NCBI GenBank assembly: GCA_945952025.1
Contig: CAMFGW010000008.1
Location: 43,050-107,049 of the forward strand
Direction: 5' to 3'
Length of the DNA stretch: 64,000 nt
Origin: an uncultured Paracoccaceae bacterium
Lineage (GTDB): Bacteria > Pseudomonadota > Alphaproteobacteria > Rhodobacterales > Rhodobacteraceae
In this document: piece after piece, positions 1 to 9,214 of the stretch
Numbering within the stretch: the first letter of the stretch is position 1
How the letters are laid out: every line of letters starts with the position of its first letter
The notes under the pieces: model-generated
The model's database searches: none
What the model saw: the letters and a program-made list of their open reading frames with translations, nothing else
What the model was told of the DNA's origin: nothing
Position numbers and translations under genes: made by a program

Positions 1-62
1 GGCAGGGGCGACTTACGCACTTCGGCGTCAAAAGTGGCATCGGTAACGGCTTGCGTGGCCAT
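1..62 (-). CDS. trxA: Thioredoxin, N-terminal fragment (runs off the window)
   Basis: Only the first 20 codons are inside the window; they read MATQAVTDATFDAEVRKSPL, which matches the N-terminus of alphaproteobacterial thioredoxin 1. The CXXC active site would lie beyond the window edge and cannot be checked. A GGAG lies a few bases upstream of the ATG. The gene follows addA on the same strand after about 60 bp, the addA-trxA order common in Rhodobacterales, so it is probably the last gene of the operon. Identity rests on the short match plus position. Confidence 0.7.
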   Translation of the reverse strand, partial: MATQAVTDATFDAEVRKSPL

Positions 63-121
63 GACGAACTCCGGTTCGGATGTTGGATTGGGCCGGAACG
101 TATGTCTGCCCCCGCAGAACG

Positions 122-3100
122 TCAAGGGACGGTGGGTTGGGCCAGCGCTGCCCCCACGATCTGGGGCGGCAACATCATCAGCTGACCCGTCGCCGTCCAG
201 AGGATCGCGGTTTCGATCCGCCGGTCGGGATAGATCTGCCCCAGCATCGCCGCATAGGCCGCCATCTGGCGCAGGATGCCGCCCGGCACATCCTCTGGCC
301 GCGACGGCACGCGGGCGTTCGACTTGAAATCGACAGCCAGCACCCTGTCGAGCGTCACGACCAGCCGGTCGATGGTGCCCTGCATGATCTGGCCGCCGAA
401 CTCTGGCAGCGGGGCTGACAGGGCGACCTCGGCCAGGCTATCCGCCGCGAAGACCCAGGCCAGCGCCGGGTCTGCCAGAAGGCTCATCGCCCGGCCCCAC
501 AGGTCCGGCGCTCCGGGCGCCAGCCGTTCCGCCAGCGCACGCCGCGCCTCGGGCGGGGCGGCGGGCAGGCGTTCCAGAAGCAGGTGCAGCGCCGTCCCGG
601 TCGCGCGGCCGTCTTCGCCATCGTCCCCGCCACCCGGCAGCACCTTGGCCCCGCCAAGTGCCGTGGGCGACAGCGGCGCCGGCTTCGGGGACGCAGGGGG
701 CACGGGGCCGGGCAGGGGCGCCCCATCCTCGACCACCGGGGGCGCGACGGCGCGCCCCGGCAGCGGCGAGGGCCACGCGCCGCTCGCCAGCCGCCCGTCC
801 TTCATCCCTGCCGCCCGTGCGCCGACCGCCACCAGCTGGTGCCAGCTTTCGCCCTCGTCGCCGACCTCGCCGGCCGCCGCAACGATCAGCCAGCTTTCCG
901 CCCGCGTCATCGCCACATAAAGAAGCCGCAGATCTTCGTCCCGCGCCGCCGCCGCCCGCCGCGCCCGTTCCTCGGCGACCAGCTCCGGCATCTCGGCCGT
1001 TTTCGCCCGCCAGATCGCCGACCCCTCGGGCGTCAGGAACAGGGCATCGTCGCGGCGGTGCGGCTTGGCCGTGTCGGGCAGGATGACGACCGGCGCCTCG
1101 AGCCCCTTTGCGCCATGGACCGTCATGACCCGAAGCGCGTTTCGGCCGGAATCGACCCTTCTTTTTATCTCCGTATCGCCCGAGGCGAGCCAGACCAGAA
1201 AACCCGTCAGGCTGGGCACGTCGGTCTGTTCGTAAGCCAGCGCAGCGGCCAGAAGGGCGTCGAGCCCATCCTCCGCCTCTGGCCCAAGCCGCGCCAGAAG
1301 CCGCCGCCGCCCGTCATGATAGGCCAGAACCCGCTCAAGAAGCTCATAGGGTCGAAGGAAGTCCGCCCTGGCGCGCAGGTCGTCCAGAATCGCGCGCGTC
1401 GCCTCATGGCCCGGCGCGTCCCGCAGCGCCTGCCACAGATAGGTGCGGGGGCCGCGGGGCTGCGCCAGCCGGTAAAGCGCATCCTCGGACCAGCCGAAAA
1501 GCGGCGAGCGCAGCAGGGCGGCCAGCGACAGGTCATCCTCCGGCGTGGCTAGGAAGGACAGAAGCGCCGTCAGATCCTTGACCACAAGCTGGTCGCCCAG
1601 GACCATCCTGTCGGCCCCGGCAATCGACAGGCCGCGTGCCTTGCAAGCGGTGATGATCTGGTGAAAGAGCGGCCCGCGCTTGCGGACCAGCACCAGGAAA
1701 TCGCCCTCGGTCAGGGGCCGCACGACACCCCGGACCGCGATCTGCTCGCCCCTCTCGATCAGCTCGCCGATCGTGTCGGCGATCCGGCGGGCAAGCTGCA
1801 CGCTCGGGTCATCGGGGGGCAGCACGTCGACCGGATTGGTCCAGACCGACGGTTCCGGTCTGTCCGCCTTCTCGATCGGCTCCCACAGATCGACGCGGCC
1901 GGGCTGGCCCGTGTGATAGGCCCGATGCGTCGGCGCGCCGCCGATCCCGTCGGCCGCGGCACCAGCGAAGGTGGCATCGACCACCCGCAGGATCGCGTCG
2001 GACGAGCGGAAGGAATAGTGCAGATCAAGGCTCTGGAACGGCACATCCGCCGCCCGGTGGCGGTCGGCGAAGCCCTCGGCCACCGCGCGGAAGGTCTGTA
2101 GGTCCGCGCCCTGGAAGGAATAGATCGACTGTTTGACGTCGCCCACAACAAAGATGCGCCGCCCCGGCCCTCGCGCCCCGTCGCCCGCCGTGAACTCCTG
2201 CGCCAGGGCCTCGATCACCCGCCACTGGCCGGGACTGGTGTCCTGCGCCTCGTCGACCAGGATATGGTCGATGCCACCGTCGAGCCGGTAAAGCACCCAG
2301 GCCGCCACGGCCCGGTCGGCAAGCAGCGCCGCCGCCCCCCGGATCTGGTCGTCGAAATCCAGAAGGCCCCGCTCGGTCTTCCGCGCCTCGTAGGCCGGCA
2401 GGAAGGCGGCGGCAAAGGCATGAAGCGCCGCCGTCGCCTCTGCGGTCTCGAGCGTGATCCGCAGCGCCCGCGCCGCCTCGACCCGGGCCATCAGCTCTTC
2501 GACTTCCGGCATGAGGTTGGCCGCCGACCCGGCCCGCGTGGCCTTGGTCGGCAGGGACCCGATCTTCGCGGTGAACGGGTCCTTGGCGCCCTCTCCGGTC
2601 AGGAACACGCCTTCCAGAAGCCGCAACCCACCCCGGTCAGCGCGAAAGCCCCTGAGCTTGTGGGCCGACTTCAGGTCGCTCGGACTGCCCTGTTCCATGG
2701 CGCGGGCGAGCGCTGCAACCAGCTCTTCGGTCCCCGCGTCATAGACCCCGTCCAACAGCCGCGCGTCGGTCAGATCCCGCGGTGCGCCAAGTGCCGCAAG
2801 GATCGCGCCAAGGTCGAGCGGTGGCTCAAAAGCGTCTCTGTTCCGGCTGAAACTCGCCAGAACCTCGGCCAACGCGCCCTCGTTCCGCGCAACGCGGGCC
2901 AGTGCATCGACCGCCTCGGGCTCGGACTGGTCGGCCAGTTCCTCCAGCACTTCCTGCCGCAACAGATGCGCCGCGCGGTCGTCAAGCTCGCGGAAGCCGG
3001 GCGACACGCCGGCCTCGATCGGGAAGCGGCGCAGAAGCGAGGCGCAGAAGGAATGGATCGTCTGGATCTTCAGCCCGCCCGGCGTCTCGATCGCCCGCGC

Positions 3101-3433
3101 AAAGAGCCGCCGCGCCTCGGCCAGCCGCTTCGGGCCGATCGGGCCCTCGACCCCCAGCTTCGTGAGCGCCTCCCTCAGCGCCCCTTCCTCAAGCATCGCC
3201 CATTCGCCAAGCCGGGCGAAAAGGCGGTTCTGCATCTCGCTCGCCGCCGCCTTGGTGTAGGTCAGGCACAGGATCTTCTGCGGCGCCGTCCCGTCCAGCA
3301 GCAGCCGCGCCACCCGGTCGGTCAGCACCCGCGTCTTGCCCGACCCGGCATTGGCCGCAAGCCAGGTCGACTGCGCCGGGTCCGCCGCCCGGATCTGGGC
3401 GCGGCTCGCCGCATGAGCCGTTTCGTCAACCAT
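122..3433 (-). CDS. addA: Double-strand break repair helicase-nuclease AddA
   Basis: Large subunit (about 1103 aa) of the AddAB helicase-nuclease, which resects double-strand ends for RecA loading. A UvrD/Rep-type Walker A (ANAGSGKT, residues 28-35), an ILVDEAQDTSPGQW Walker B and a late GLEAPVVILPD motif define superfamily 1 helicase domains. A C-terminal RecB-like nuclease segment carries VDFKSN, the catalytic Asp-x-Lys pair. The start MVDETAH at 3433 overlaps the addB stop by 8 bp; an ATG 9 bp further upstream is possible but less likely. It is translationally coupled to addB, its obligate partner. Length and motif order are typical of the family. Confidence 0.95.
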   Translation of the reverse strand: MVDETAHAASRAQIRAADPAQSTWLAANAGSGKTRVLTDRVARLLLDGTAPQKILCLTYTKAAASEMQNRLFARLGEWAMLEEGALREALTKLGVEGPIGPKRLAEARRLFARAIETPGGLKIQTIHSFCASLLRRFPIEAGVSPGFRELDDRAAHLLRQEVLEELADQSEPEAVDALARVARNEGALAEVLASFSRNRDAFEPPLDLGAILAALGAPRDLTDARLLDGVYDAGTEELVAALARAMEQGSPSDLKSAHKLRGFRADRGGLRLLEGVFLTGEGAKDPFTAKIGSLPTKATRAGSAANLMPEVEELMARVEAARALRITLETAEATAALHAFAAAFLPAYEARKTERGLLDFDDQIRGAAALLADRAVAAWVLYRLDGGIDHILVDEAQDTSPGQWRVIEALAQEFTAGDGARGPGRRIFVVGDVKQSIYSFQGADLQTFRAVAEGFADRHRAADVPFQSLDLHYSFRSSDAILRVVDATFAGAAADGIGGAPTHRAYHTGQPGRVDLWEPIEKADRPEPSVWTNPVDVLPPDDPSVQLARRIADTIGELIERGEQIAVRGVVRPLTEGDFLVLVRKRGPLFHQIITACKARGLSIAGADRMVLGDQLVVKDLTALLSFLATPEDDLSLAALLRSPLFGWSEDALYRLAQPRGPRTYLWQALRDAPGHEATRAILDDLRARADFLRPYELLERVLAYHDGRRRLLARLGPEAEDGLDALLAAALAYEQTDVPSLTGFLVWLASGDTEIKRRVDSGRNALRVMTVHGAKGLEAPVVILPDTAKPHRRDDALFLTPEGSAIWRAKTAEMPELVAEERARRAAAARDEDLRLLYVAMTRAESWLIVAAAGEVGDEGESWHQLVAVGARAAGMKDGRLASGAWPSPLPGRAVAPPVVEDGAPLPGPVPPASPKPAPLSPTALGGAKVLPGGGDDGEDGRATGTALHLLLERLPAAPPEARRALAERLAPGAPDLWGRAMSLLADPALAWVFAADSLAEVALSAPLPEFGGQIMQGTIDRLVVTLDRVLAVDFKSNARVPSRPEDVPGGILRQMAAYAAMLGQIYPDRRIETAILWTATGQLMMLPPQIVGAALAQPTVP

Positions 3434-6359
3434 GGCCCACATCCTCCGGCACCGGCGCGTCGGTCATCGCCCATTCGCCGAACCGCGACAGGTGGTCATA
3501 GTCCGACGGAGTGTTGACGAACACCAGCGCCCGGCGCGGCGAATAGCCCATCGCCGGGTCCAGATAGCGCCGGATCAGCTTTTGCAGACCATCCCATTCT
3601 GCGTCGAAATCCACCTTGTCGCGCGTGGTCGTGCGCGTGTCGCCCTCGCCCCCCAGATGGATATAGCTGACCGCCGCCACCTCGCGCGGGCCGACCTTGG
3701 CGAAGGCCCCGCGTTCTGCCATAGCGGCCTGCAACAGAAGCTGCTTGTCGAACGCCTCCTGCTGCTTGTCAGAGGGCGGCTTGCCGGACTTGTAGTCATA
3801 GATGTGAAGCCGCCCGTCCGCACCAAGGTCGATCCGGTCCGGCCGCGCCGTGAGCGTGAAGCCAAGGCCCGGCAGGTCGAGGCGGCCCTGCTCTTCGACG
3901 ACCACGGGTTCGGCGGACCGGGCGCGCTCTGTCTCCGACGCGGCCAGATAGGCCGCGAACCGCCGGATGCGGGCCAGCCACAGGCGCCGGGCCGAGGGCC
4001 AGGCCACATGCTGGTCCAGAACCTCGCCCGCGACCGAAATCAGTCTCTGTTCCGCCTCAAAGGCGCTTTCGCCTTCGGGCCTTTCCCGCAGAAACTGCTC
4101 GACGACGGCATGCAGCACTTGCCCCCGCAGGCCCGGGTCGGCCTCTGGCACCAGTGGGTCGAGCGGCTTCAGCCGCAGGATATATTGGGCGTAGATCGCA
4201 TAAGGATCGCGGATCAGCCTGGCGATCGCCGTGACCGGCAATTCGCGCGGCCGGGCGCTGATCGGCGGCCGGGGCGCGGGGCGCGGGGCGGAGGCCACCG
4301 GCACCACCCGGTCAGTACGCCGGGCCTCGCGCAGCCAGGCCTGACCCCGCGCACGCATGGTCACCAGCGCCTCGGGCCCACCGGGCAGTCCGCGCACCAG
4401 GTTGGTCAACCGCTCGATCCAGCGAGAGCCGATCGTCTCTGCCTCGTCATCCCTCAGCGCGCGCGACAGGATCACGCGCGACCCCACGGCCGCCGCCTGC
4501 TGGAAGTCGTGCGCCGCAAGACCGATCTGGCGTTCGGGCAGAAGCAGACCCGCCTTGAGGCGCATCTGGCGTGAGAGCCAGGGGTCGGGATCCGGGGCGC
4601 CGGGCCAGCTGCCTTCGTTCAGGCCGCCCAGGATGACCAGGTCCGCCGACAGCTCGCGTGCCTCGCGGGGGCCCTTGATCGCGATGCGCGGGTCGGCCGC
4701 AGCACCCGCCAGAACCGGCGCGCCTTGCAGGACCGTCAGCAAAAGCGCCCCGAAATCGGCGCCCGACAGCGGATCGCCATGCGCCGCCTCTGCCGCCAGA
4801 TCGTCGAGCGCCTTCGCCACCGCCTCGCCATCCGCGCCCTGCCAGACCTTCGGGTCGGCCGCCAGCGGCCCCGCCGAAATGCGCGTCGCAAGGTCGCGCA
4901 GCCGCTCGGTCCAGTCGAGGATCGGGCGCTCTCCGCCCCCCGGCACATCGGCCAGCACGCCGCCCAGCCATTCGGCCCAGAAACCCGCGAGCGGCTCGGT
5001 CCGCCGCGCCGCCCAGGCCCGGGCCGCCGCCCCATCCGGGAAAACCGGCCCGTGGCGGCGGAGCGTCAGTTCCCATTCGCGCGTCAGCAGAAGATGCTCG
5101 CCCCGCGCTTCCCCTGAGGCGACCAGCGGATGCTTGGCCAGCGCCAGAAGCGCCTCGACCGTCAGCCGCCGGCCGAACAGCCCCGCCACCTGCCGCACCA
5201 GACGGCCGGCGGCCGACAGGTGCAGGGGCGACCCCGCGCTGTCATCCGGCGCGATCCCGTAGCGGTCCAGCGCCGCCGAAACTCGCCGCGCCAGGACCCG
5301 GTCGGGCGTGACCAGGACCGCGCTTTCGCCGCGCACCGCCGCATCGCGAAGCGCCAGCGCAATGGCGAGCGATTCGCCCCTCGGGTCCGGCGCCTCGATC
5401 AGCGACAGGGCCGCCGTCGCCGTTGCAAGCGGCGCAAGCTCCGCCCCCTCGCTCAGCCACTGGTCCGTCACGGGCGCGGGCCGAAGCGCCAGCGACAAAA
5501 GCCGATTGCGGGCCGGATCGGCGGGCGGATCGACCACCCAGGGCTGCACCTCCTGCGGCTCGACCCCGAGCGCCAGCATCATCCGCGCATGGCGGTGCTG
5601 GGGGTGATCCTCGTTCGGCACGTCCGCGTCGAAAAGGCTGGTCCAGGCCGTGCGCGGCATGTCGAAATCAAGCCCCGGCAGGACGACCGCGCCCTTCGGC
5701 AACCGCGCCACCGCCTGCATCAGCAGCGCCGTCGTGCCGCGCGATCCGGTCGACCCGGCGACGATGACAGGCGTGTCGGGGGGCGCCACCTGCCAGCCGG
5801 CAATCAGCGCCTCGACCGCGCGGCGCTGGCGGGTCGCTGCGTCGGGTGCGGCGTCGCCGGCAAACCAGGGCGCCACGATGCGCAGGAAGCGGAGCGAGGT
5901 TTCCCAATGCTGGGCATGATCCTCGGCCAGATCGCGCCCCTCGAACCGTTCGGGGGCGACACCTTCGTCCGCCATTTCCTCGGCCAGCCGCGCCAGGCTG
6001 TCGGCCAGGTCGAAGACGGCAGAGGCGGGGGCGATGCTGCGGTCCGCCTGCAAAAGCCGCGCGACCGGGCGCGCAAGCTCCAGCCGCCGCCGCAGGGCAG
6101 GCACCGCCGGGGGCGCGTCGAGCCCCGGATCGGAGCCAAGGTCCGACAGAAGCAGAAGCCGCGGCAGAAGGCCCGGCCCGCGGTCCTGAAGCGCCGTGCG
6201 CACCCGTTCGCGCATCCGCGCGGTGTTGAGAAAGACGGTGACGCGCGCCAGATCCTCTGGGCGCTGGCCCGCCATGCGGTCCAGCAGGCCATGGGCGAAA
6301 GCGACCGGAAAATCGGCGCCGACCGGCAGGGCGAAAAGCTGGGGCAGGGTGTCAGTCAT
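3426..6359 (-). CDS. addB: Double-strand break repair protein AddB
   Basis: Second subunit (about 977 aa) of AddAB. The C-terminus has the RecB-family nuclease signature: RPDRID followed by IYDYKSGKPP, with the catalytic DxK. The N-terminal two thirds resemble a degenerate helicase fold. No cysteine is present anywhere from the chosen start, so the four-Cys iron-sulfur cluster of Firmicutes AddB is absent. I chose MTDTLPQ at 6359, which overlaps the murU stop by 8 bp; an in-frame ATG 28 codons upstream would run deep into murU. It sits between murU and addA in one operon. Confidence 0.93.
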   Translation of the reverse strand: MTDTLPQLFALPVGADFPVAFAHGLLDRMAGQRPEDLARVTVFLNTARMRERVRTALQDRGPGLLPRLLLLSDLGSDPGLDAPPAVPALRRRLELARPVARLLQADRSIAPASAVFDLADSLARLAEEMADEGVAPERFEGRDLAEDHAQHWETSLRFLRIVAPWFAGDAAPDAATRQRRAVEALIAGWQVAPPDTPVIVAGSTGSRGTTALLMQAVARLPKGAVVLPGLDFDMPRTAWTSLFDADVPNEDHPQHRHARMMLALGVEPQEVQPWVVDPPADPARNRLLSLALRPAPVTDQWLSEGAELAPLATATAALSLIEAPDPRGESLAIALALRDAAVRGESAVLVTPDRVLARRVSAALDRYGIAPDDSAGSPLHLSAAGRLVRQVAGLFGRRLTVEALLALAKHPLVASGEARGEHLLLTREWELTLRRHGPVFPDGAAARAWAARRTEPLAGFWAEWLGGVLADVPGGGERPILDWTERLRDLATRISAGPLAADPKVWQGADGEAVAKALDDLAAEAAHGDPLSGADFGALLLTVLQGAPVLAGAAADPRIAIKGPREARELSADLVILGGLNEGSWPGAPDPDPWLSRQMRLKAGLLLPERQIGLAAHDFQQAAAVGSRVILSRALRDDEAETIGSRWIERLTNLVRGLPGGPEALVTMRARGQAWLREARRTDRVVPVASAPRPAPRPPISARPRELPVTAIARLIRDPYAIYAQYILRLKPLDPLVPEADPGLRGQVLHAVVEQFLRERPEGESAFEAEQRLISVAGEVLDQHVAWPSARRLWLARIRRFAAYLAASETERARSAEPVVVEEQGRLDLPGLGFTLTARPDRIDLGADGRLHIYDYKSGKPPSDKQQEAFDKQLLLQAAMAERGAFAKVGPREVAAVSYIHLGGEGDTRTTTRDKVDFDAEWDGLQKLIRRYLDPAMGYSPRRALVFVNTPSDYDHLSRFGEWAMTDAPVPEDVGHG

Positions 6360-7038
6360 GGTCCCCCGCAAGCAGCGCCTCGGCCAGGGGGATCGACGAC
6401 GGCCGCCCGACATCGCACCAGCCGCCGGGATGGACAGCGCCATAAAGGCGCCCGGCCGCGATCATCCGGTCCCAGAGGAGGTTCAGCGAAAAGACAGGCT
6501 GGGGCACGTCGGCCAGCCCCTCGGTTTGCAGGATCTGCGCGCCGGTATAGACGAAATCGGCGCCCCGGCTCAGGCGCCCCTCGGCGTCCATCGCGAAATC
6601 GCCGGGGCCCTGGTAGCCGGTCGCCCGCGCGCGCGGGACAAGGAGCAGAAGCCCGTCCATCTTCGCAGGCCGCCAATGGTCGCGCAGCGTCCGCGTGGCG
6701 GGCGGCCCGGTCCAGACCGCATCGGAATTCAGCGTGAAGACCGGCCCCGGACCCAGGCGCGGCAGCGCCGCCCGCAGACCGCCGCCGGTTTCCAGAATCG
6801 TCTCTGTTTCGTCCGAAAAGGCGATATCCGGCCACCCCGCCAGATGGTAGCGGATCATCTGGCCAAGGTAATGCAGGTTGACGACGATGCGGGGGTCGCC
6901 CTCGACTTGGTCCAGCGCATGGTCGATCAGCGCCCGGCCCGCGACTGGGATAAGTGGCTTCGGCCTCTGCTGCGTCAACGCGCCCATCCGCGTACCAAGG
7001 CCGGCGGCAAAAAGCATCAGCGCGTGCGGTTCGTTCAT
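6352..7038 (-). CDS. murU: MurU-like nucleotidyltransferase (MurNAc-1-phosphate uridylyltransferase)
   Basis: Sugar-1-phosphate nucleotidyltransferase of about 228 aa. The nucleotide-binding signature FAAGLGTRMGALTQQRPKPL lies at the N-terminus. In the anhMurNAc recycling route of Pseudomonas and many alphaproteobacteria, AmgK phosphorylates MurNAc at C1 and MurU converts the product to UDP-MurNAc. The kinase gene lies immediately upstream with an ATGA overlap, which favours MurU over a mannose-1-phosphate guanylyltransferase. The start MNEPHAL at 7038 is preceded by GGAGGGC, which decides it over the ATG four codons upstream. Exact substrate is inferred from context. Confidence 0.85.
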   Translation of the reverse strand: MNEPHALMLFAAGLGTRMGALTQQRPKPLIPVAGRALIDHALDQVEGDPRIVVNLHYLGQMIRYHLAGWPDIAFSDETETILETGGGLRAALPRLGPGPVFTLNSDAVWTGPPATRTLRDHWRPAKMDGLLLLVPRARATGYQGPGDFAMDAEGRLSRGADFVYTGAQILQTEGLADVPQPVFSLNLLWDRMIAAGRLYGAVHPGGWCDVGRPSSIPLAEALLAGDHD

Positions 7039-8012
7039 GCCGCCCTCCATCTCGCGCGGAAACCGGGGGTAGGCTCAGGCACGCTCTCTTCGACCAGATG
7101 GCGCAGGGGCGCCAGCGCGGGATGGGCCAGGTTGCGCGTCAGATGGCCCCAGACCCGTGGCATCAGCTCCAGATACTGCGGCTTTCCCGCCCCGGCGAGG
7201 CGCGCGAAGACCGCAAGGATTCGCAGGGCGCGCTGGGCGCCGATCAGGGCATAGACGGCCCTGAACCGTTCTTCATCATGGCCTGTTTGGCCAAGATAGA
7301 GACAAATTGCGTCGGCCTCGACCCCCGGCCCCATATCCCGCCGCGCATCCTGCAAAAGCGACACGAGGTCATAGGCCGGGTCCGCGATGAAGGCGTCCTG
7401 AAAATCCAGAAGGCCGATCCGCGAGGGGCCGACGCGGTTCGGCAGCCAGATCAGGTTTCCGGCATGGAAGTCGCGAAGCGAGGCGACAGGCGGCAGGAAG
7501 GTCAGCCGGTCGTGCAGGCCCGCAATCAGGGGCCCAATCGCCTGCGCCCCCGTCGAGCCGGCGCAATAGGTCTCGGCCAGCAGGCCCGCCAGGGCGCCAA
7601 GGGCCGCGCCGTCGCCGGGCTTCAGGAAGCCGGGCGGCGACCTTTGCTGCATGTCCGCCAGGAACCCGGCCGTTGCCCCGATCAGCACCCCCTCAAGCGC
7701 GGGCTCGCGCGCCAGGACCGCCCCGAACGTGTCATCGCCCAAATCCTCCAGCAGCAGGAACCCCGCCGCCTCGTCCGCCGCCAGAATGCGCGGCGCTGAA
7801 TAGCCCTGCGCCAGAAGCCAGCCGCCAACCGCCAGGAATGGCCCGGTCGCCTCGCCCGTCGCGGGGTCGGCATCCATCAGGACCGCGCTTTCCGTCCCCC
7901 GCCAAAGCCGCCAGTAGCGCCGGGCCGAAGCATCGCCCGCCAGCACCTCGGCCCGCGCCGCGGCCCAGCCTGCGGCGTGCAGGAAATCGGCCATCGCCGC
8001 GCCCCGGCTCAT
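7035..8012 (-). CDS. amgK: AmgK-like anomeric MurNAc/GlcNAc kinase (APH family)
   Basis: Aminoglycoside-phosphotransferase-fold kinase of about 325 aa. It has GDASARRYWR near the N-terminus, the catalytic-loop motif DFHAGNLIWL and a metal-binding GLLDFQDAF followed by DPAYDLVSLLQD, the pattern of bacterial AmgK/choline-kinase-like enzymes. AmgK phosphorylates MurNAc and GlcNAc at the anomeric carbon during cell-wall recycling. The start MSRGAAMADF at 8012 makes a 4-bp ATGA overlap with tsaE. Annotation pipelines often call this family simply phosphotransferase; the adjacent murU makes the cell-wall role the best reading. Confidence 0.85.
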   Translation of the reverse strand: MSRGAAMADFLHAAGWAAARAEVLAGDASARRYWRLWRGTESAVLMDADPATGEATGPFLAVGGWLLAQGYSAPRILAADEAAGFLLLEDLGDDTFGAVLAREPALEGVLIGATAGFLADMQQRSPPGFLKPGDGAALGALAGLLAETYCAGSTGAQAIGPLIAGLHDRLTFLPPVASLRDFHAGNLIWLPNRVGPSRIGLLDFQDAFIADPAYDLVSLLQDARRDMGPGVEADAICLYLGQTGHDEERFRAVYALIGAQRALRILAVFARLAGAGKPQYLELMPRVWGHLTRNLAHPALAPLRHLVEESVPEPTPGFRARWRAA

Positions 8013-8473
8013 GGCGTCGCCTCCAGTGCCGCAAGGACCGGCGCCCAGCGGTCGCCATCGGCCCGAAGCGTCACCATTCGCCCCTCGCCGTCCGGCTCGA
8101 AGGCCAGGGTCAGCGCCCCTCTTGGCCGCGCCCCCAGCCGGTCGGGCCATTCGATCAGCGTAACTGCCCGGCCCATCGCCTCGGCCAGGCCCAGCTCTTC
8201 GACTTCGGCCGGGTCGCCCAGGCGATAAAGGTCGGCGTGCCAGACTTCGGCCCGGTCGGTCAGGTAGGTCTGGACCAGCGTGAAGGTGGGCGAGGGCACC
8301 TCTTCCGTAACCCCCAGGGCGCGGATCAGCGCACGCGCGAAATGGGTCTTCCCCGCGCCGATCCCACCCTCGAGCAGCAGGATGTCGCCGGGCGCGACCT
8401 CGGCCGCAAGCCGCGCGCCGAGCCTGTCGGTCGCGTCGGCAACGGGCAGGCGAAGCCGAAGGGGCTCAGCCAT
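8009..8473 (-). CDS. tsaE: tRNA threonylcarbamoyladenosine biosynthesis ATPase TsaE
   Basis: Small P-loop ATPase (about 154 aa) that works with TsaB and TsaD to make t6A37 on ANN-decoding tRNAs. The Walker A is GGIGAGKTHFARALI; downstream is VPSPTFTLVQTY, a family signature, and an HADLYRLGD segment. The chosen start MAEPLRL at 8473 overlaps the yggS stop by 8 bp. The C-terminal overlap with amgK by ATGA shows translational coupling; tsaE next to an APH-type kinase is a recurrent arrangement in alphaproteobacteria. Confidence 0.93.
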   Translation of the reverse strand: MAEPLRLRLPVADATDRLGARLAAEVAPGDILLLEGGIGAGKTHFARALIRALGVTEEVPSPTFTLVQTYLTDRAEVWHADLYRLGDPAEVEELGLAEAMGRAVTLIEWPDRLGARPRGALTLAFEPDGEGRMVTLRADGDRWAPVLAALEATP

Positions 8474-9119
8474 AGGCCCTTTGCCCGAAGATGGCCGAGC
8501 CGACGCGCACATGGGTCGCGCCTTCGGCGATGGCCGCGGGGAAATCGCCGCTCATGCCCATCGACAGGCCCGAAAGGCCGTTGCGCGCGGCAATCCCGGC
8601 CAGCGCACGGAAATGCGGGCGGCTGTCCTCGCCGTCCGGCGGGATGCACATCAGCCCCACGACCGGCAGGTCCATCCCCCGGCAGGCGGCAATGAAGGCG
8701 TCGGCATCGGGCGGCAGCACGCCGGCCTTCTGCGGCTCTGACCCGGTGTTGACCTGGATGAAAAGCTCGGGGCTCGTCCCCCGGTCCTGCGCCAGCCGCG
8801 CCAGCTTTTCCGCAAGCGACGGGCGGTCGAGCGTGTGGATCGCCTCGAACAGCCCGACCGCGACCTTGGCCTTGTTCGTCTGCAGGGGCCCGATCATGTG
8901 GACTTCCGTCCCCGGAAAGCGCGCCCGCCAGTCGGGCCATTTGGCTTGCGCTTCCTGCACGTAATTCTCGCCGAACAGGCGCTGCCCCTCGGCCAGGACG
9001 GCCTCAACCCGGTCGGCCGGCTGGACCTTGGACACGGCGATAAGCCGGACCGACCCCGGCGCGCGCCCGGCGTCGCGTTCCGCTGCCGCGATCTTGTCCG
9101 TGATGTCGGCCAGTCCCAT
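8466..9119 (-). CDS. yggS: YggS/PLPBP family pyridoxal-phosphate homeostasis protein
   Basis: Alanine-racemase-fold, single-domain PLP-binding protein of about 217 aa. LIAVSKVQP contains the PLP-linking lysine; GENYVQEAQAKW and HMIGPLQTNKAK are hallmark motifs; the late segment LSMGMSGDFPAAIAEGATHV binds the phosphate. The family has no proven enzymatic activity and is thought to control free PLP and amino-acid pools. The start MGLADIT at 9119 is preferred over an ATG 14 codons upstream because it aligns with family N-termini. It appears to be the first gene of the minus-strand operon leading to addAB. Confidence 0.92.
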   Translation of the reverse strand: MGLADITDKIAAAERDAGRAPGSVRLIAVSKVQPADRVEAVLAEGQRLFGENYVQEAQAKWPDWRARFPGTEVHMIGPLQTNKAKVAVGLFEAIHTLDRPSLAEKLARLAQDRGTSPELFIQVNTGSEPQKAGVLPPDADAFIAACRGMDLPVVGLMCIPPDGEDSRPHFRALAGIAARNGLSGLSMGMSGDFPAAIAEGATHVRVGSAIFGQRAYG

Positions 9120-9161
9120 GGCGCCCCCGCATTCCGGCCCCAAAGGACCACAGCGGTGCAC

Positions 9162-9193
9162 AAAAGAAAAGAGCGGGCCGAAGCCCGCTCTTT
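9162..9193 (-). terminator. Rho-independent terminator of the porin gene
   Basis: An 11-bp perfect stem (AAAGAGCGGGC, loop CGAA, GCCCGCTCTTT) is followed on the minus strand by TTTTCTTTT. It starts about 20 bp beyond the porin stop codon and separates the porin from yggS. Confidence 0.85.
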
Positions 9194-9214
9194 CCGTGAT
9201 CGTTGATCGTAAGA

